A DNA stretch of 64,000 bases, taken from NCBI GenBank assembly GCA_027013095.1, contig JALUYI010000020.1, positions 1 to 64,000 of the forward strand, read 5' to 3'. This document shows, in pieces, positions 62,104 to 64,000 of the stretch. Source of the DNA: Paracoccaceae bacterium. Lineage in GTDB: Bacteria > Pseudomonadota > Alphaproteobacteria > Rhodobacterales > Rhodobacteraceae. A model generated the notes under the pieces. The model was not told the DNA's origin. It did no database searches and saw only the letters and a list, made by a program, of their open reading frames with translations. A program made the translations under genes and the position numbers. Positions within the stretch are counted from its first letter, which is position 1. Each line of letters opens with the position of its first letter.

Positions 62104-62556
62104 TCAGCCCAGCCGCGCCTTGATCTTGGCCCCGGCCTTGCCGAAATCCATCTGGCCGGCGTATTTCCCCTTTAGCGTTGCCATGATCCGCCCCATGTCG
62201 CGGATGGTGCTGGCGCCGACCTCGTCAATGGCTGTGGCGATGGCGGCATCAATCTCGGCGTCGCTCAGCTGGCGGGGTAGAAATTCCTCGATCACCGGAA
62301 TTTCGGCCCGTTCCTTTTCGGCCAGCTCCAGACGTCCGGCCTGCTCGTAGGTGCTGGCGGATTCCTGACGTTGCTTGATCATCTTGGCCAGAATCGACAG
62401 GATCACCTCGTCCGATACACCGCCGTCCTGCCCTTCGCTGCGGGCCGCGATGTCCTTGTCCTTGATTGCAGCGCTGATCAGGCGCAGGGTGGACAGGCGC
62501 GCCGCATCCTTGGCTTTCATGGCCTCTTTGAGGCTTGATTTGATTCGTTCGCGCAT
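62104..62556 (-). CDS. GatB/YqeY domain-containing protein
   Basis: A 150-residue mostly helical protein of the YqeY family, whose fold matches the tail domain of GatB that binds tRNA. MRERIKSSLKEAMKAKDAARL and ISAAIKDKDIAARSEG, then EYLP-like EEFLPRQLSDAEIDAA, are characteristic. Its role as a free protein is not established. The ATG at 62556 is preferred over a TTG two codons upstream. It is divergent from carA. Confidence 0.93.
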   Translation of the reverse strand: MRERIKSSLKEAMKAKDAARLSTLRLISAAIKDKDIAARSEGQDGGVSDEVILSILAKMIKQRQESASTYEQAGRLELAEKERAEIPVIEEFLPRQLSDAEIDAAIATAIDEVGASTIRDMGRIMATLKGKYAGQMDFGKAGAKIKARLG

Positions 62557-62685
62557 CCGCAATGCCTTTCCCGGTTGCCGCCGCCGTTTGAAAGCCTCAC
62601 AATACCCTGACTCACGGCCTTAGACAACTGTGACGATTTTGCGCAAAGCTCTGAAATTGCTGGGTTTTGCAAATTTCTTGCGGGG

Positions 62686-62714
62686 TTGACCAAATTCGGC
62701 GTTCCCCGTAGTGT
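62686..62714 (+). promoter_or_regulatory. Candidate promoter of carA
   Basis: TTGACC (62686-62691) and TAGTGT (62709-62714) lie 17 bases apart, ending 18 bases before the carA ATG at 62733. This implies a very short leader. No PyrR- or pyrimidine-attenuator-like structure was noticed. Confidence 0.5.
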
Positions 62715-62732
62715 CGCGCCAATTCAGCCGCC

Positions 62733-63944
62733 ATGAGCCCGCCGATGTCCCCTGTCTCAAAATCCGTGAAATCCGTTACGAAACCAACGGCTTGTGTTGT
62801 TCTGGCCGATGGAACGGTGTTCTATGGTCAGGGCTTTGGCGCCACCGGAACGGCCGAGGCCGAGCTTTGCTTTAATACCGCGATGACCGGCTATCAGGAG
62901 ATCATGACCGACCCCTCCTATGCCGGGCAGGTGGTGACCTTTACATTTCCGCATATCGGCAATACCGGCACGACCCCCGAGGATGACGAAGCCGCGCGGC
63001 CCGTGGCGCGGGGCATGATCGTCAAATGGTCCCCCGGTGAGCCCTCGAACTGGCGCGCGGTTCAGCCGCTGTCGGACTGGCTGCACCAGAACGGGCGCAT
63101 CGGTGTTGGCGGCGTCGATACCCGCCGCCTGACCCGCGCCATCCGCCAGCAGGGGGCGCCGCATGTAGCGCTGGCCTTTGACCCTGAGGGGGATTTCGAT
63201 CTGGCGGCGCTGGTGGCGCGCGCCCGTGCCTTTGGTGGCCTCGAAGGGCTGGATCTGGCGCGCGAGGTGACTTGCCGCCAGTCCTATCGCTGGGACGAAA
63301 TGCGCTGGGCGTGGCCCAAGGGCTATAGCCGCCGCAGTGCTCCGGGGCACAAGGTGGTGGCGATTGACTATGGCGCCAAGCGCAATATCCTGCGCTGTCT
63401 CGCGTCGGCGGGTTGCGATGTCACCGTTCTGCCTGCCACCGCCAGCGCCGACGAGGTTCTGGCGCATCACCCCGAGGGGGTGTTCCTGTCCAACGGTCCC
63501 GGCGATCCGGCGGCCACCGGTGCCTATGCGGTGCCGATGATCCAGGAATTGCTGCGCCACGAGGATCTGCCGATTTTCGGCATCTGCCTTGGCCACCAGA
63601 TGCTGGCGCTGGCGCTGGGCGGGCGGACGCTGAAGATGAACCACGGCCACCACGGCGCCAACCACCCGGTGAAAGAGATCGAAACCGGCAAGGTCGAGAT
63701 CACCTCGATGAACCACGGCTTTGCGGTGGATGCGGACAGCCTGCCGACGGGGGTGACCGAGACCCATGTGTCGCTGTTTGACGGCTCGAACTGCGGCATC
63801 CGCCTTGAGGGGCGGCCGGTGTTTTCAGTGCAGCAACACCCCGAGGCCAGCCCCGGACCACAGGACAGCACCTATCTGTTCACCCGTTTTGTTGCGTTGA
63901 TGAAACAACGTGAACGGGTAAGTAAAGCATCTATAGACCGTTAA
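62733..63944 (+). CDS. carA: Carbamoyl-phosphate synthase, small (glutaminase) subunit
   Basis: A 403-residue glutaminase subunit that feeds ammonia from glutamine to CarB for arginine and pyrimidine synthesis. The N-terminal domain has VVLADGTVFYGQGFGATGTA and MTGYQEIMTDPSYAGQ. The class I amidotransferase domain has the nucleophile Cys in IFGICLGHQMLALALGG and the His-Glu in FSVQQHPEASPGPQD. ATG codons at 62733 and 62745 are both possible starts. The gene is complete; carB is not in the remaining 56 bases, which hold nothing recognisable. Confidence 0.98.
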   Translation: MSPPMSPVSKSVKSVTKPTACVVLADGTVFYGQGFGATGTAEAELCFNTAMTGYQEIMTDPSYAGQVVTFTFPHIGNTGTTPEDDEAARPVARGMIVKWSPGEPSNWRAVQPLSDWLHQNGRIGVGGVDTRRLTRAIRQQGAPHVALAFDPEGDFDLAALVARARAFGGLEGLDLAREVTCRQSYRWDEMRWAWPKGYSRRSAPGHKVVAIDYGAKRNILRCLASAGCDVTVLPATASADEVLAHHPEGVFLSNGPGDPAATGAYAVPMIQELLRHEDLPIFGICLGHQMLALALGGRTLKMNHGHHGANHPVKEIETGKVEITSMNHGFAVDADSLPTGVTETHVSLFDGSNCGIRLEGRPVFSVQQHPEASPGPQDSTYLFTRFVALMKQRERVSKASIDR

Positions 63945-64000
63945 TGGTGCGTTAACTTTCCTTCGTCATTGCTAAAGCCGAGTGTTCTCAACCCGGTGTG

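Overview
The window is a gene-dense, high-GC stretch of what looks like the chromosome of an alphaproteobacterium of the order Rhodobacterales (Rhodobacteraceae/Paracoccaceae type). This rests on the protein families and gene neighbourhoods: mce next to a DUF1467 gene, ctaC-ctaB-small protein-ctaE-surf1-thrC-M16 peptidase, ribF-MaoC-HAD-Mn pyrophosphatase divergent from groESL with a CIRCE operator, lgt-MidA-pgeF, a Hint-domain protein and a sulfotransferase. No insertion sequence, phage gene, CRISPR array or rRNA was seen. One tRNA (Leu, anticodon GAG) is present.

Layout. 1-3.0 kb: minus-strand exopolysaccharide edge (a tyrosine autokinase/chain-length protein and a NusG paralogue), then a divergent Ser/Thr-type phosphatase. 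4-10 kb: aspS, then DUF1800, DUF1501 (Tat exported), a nitroreductase and an EI24 membrane protein. 10-17 kb: DUF1467, methylmalonyl-CoA epimerase, an orphan response regulator, topA, dprA, tldD. 17.2-24.3 kb: cytochrome c oxidase subunits II and III with heme O synthase, a 62-residue protein and SURF1, continuing into thrC, an M16 peptidase and a GNAT acetyltransferase. 24.3-32.6 kb: an FAD-linked oxidase, prs, threonine aldolase, a YcgN-type protein, a DUF2161 nuclease-like protein, ribF, a MaoC dehydratase, a HAD hydrolase and ppaC. 32.8-35.2 kb: groESL with promoter and CIRCE, followed by a 75-bp tandem repeat and a strong terminator. 35.3-40.2 kb: a five-gene ABC importer of the branched-chain amino acid type. 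40.2-42.4 kb: Hint protein, sulfotransferase and a small basic protein. 42.5-49.3 kb: pgeF, MidA-type methyltransferase, lgt, ubiK, ybjN-like, proC, csaA-like, a D-2-hydroxyacid dehydrogenase and tdk.

49.6-54.2 kb is the most interesting part: four tightly coupled genes encoding a DedA-PAP2-LssY fusion, a ceramide-glucosyltransferase-like GT21 enzyme, a second, divergent DedA/VTT protein and a soluble GT2 enzyme. Together they read as an undescribed membrane glycolipid synthesis and translocation module. It is followed by a Zn/Cd P-type ATPase whose promoter has the 19-bp spacer and dyad typical of MerR-family control, with its MerR-type regulator downstream. 57-64 kb: tRNA-Leu, lipB, a DUF2189 membrane protein, ctaD (about 39 kb from the other oxidase genes) with a DUF2244 gene, a PEBP-like secreted protein, a YqeY-type protein and carA.

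Functional threads: aerobic respiration (ctaC, ctaB, ctaE, surf1, ctaD), envelope lipids and polysaccharide, metal efflux, proteostasis (groESL, tldD, M16) and housekeeping (aspS, topA, prs, ribF, carA, thrC, proC). Functions are assigned by recognising motifs and family resemblance by eye; no database search was run.
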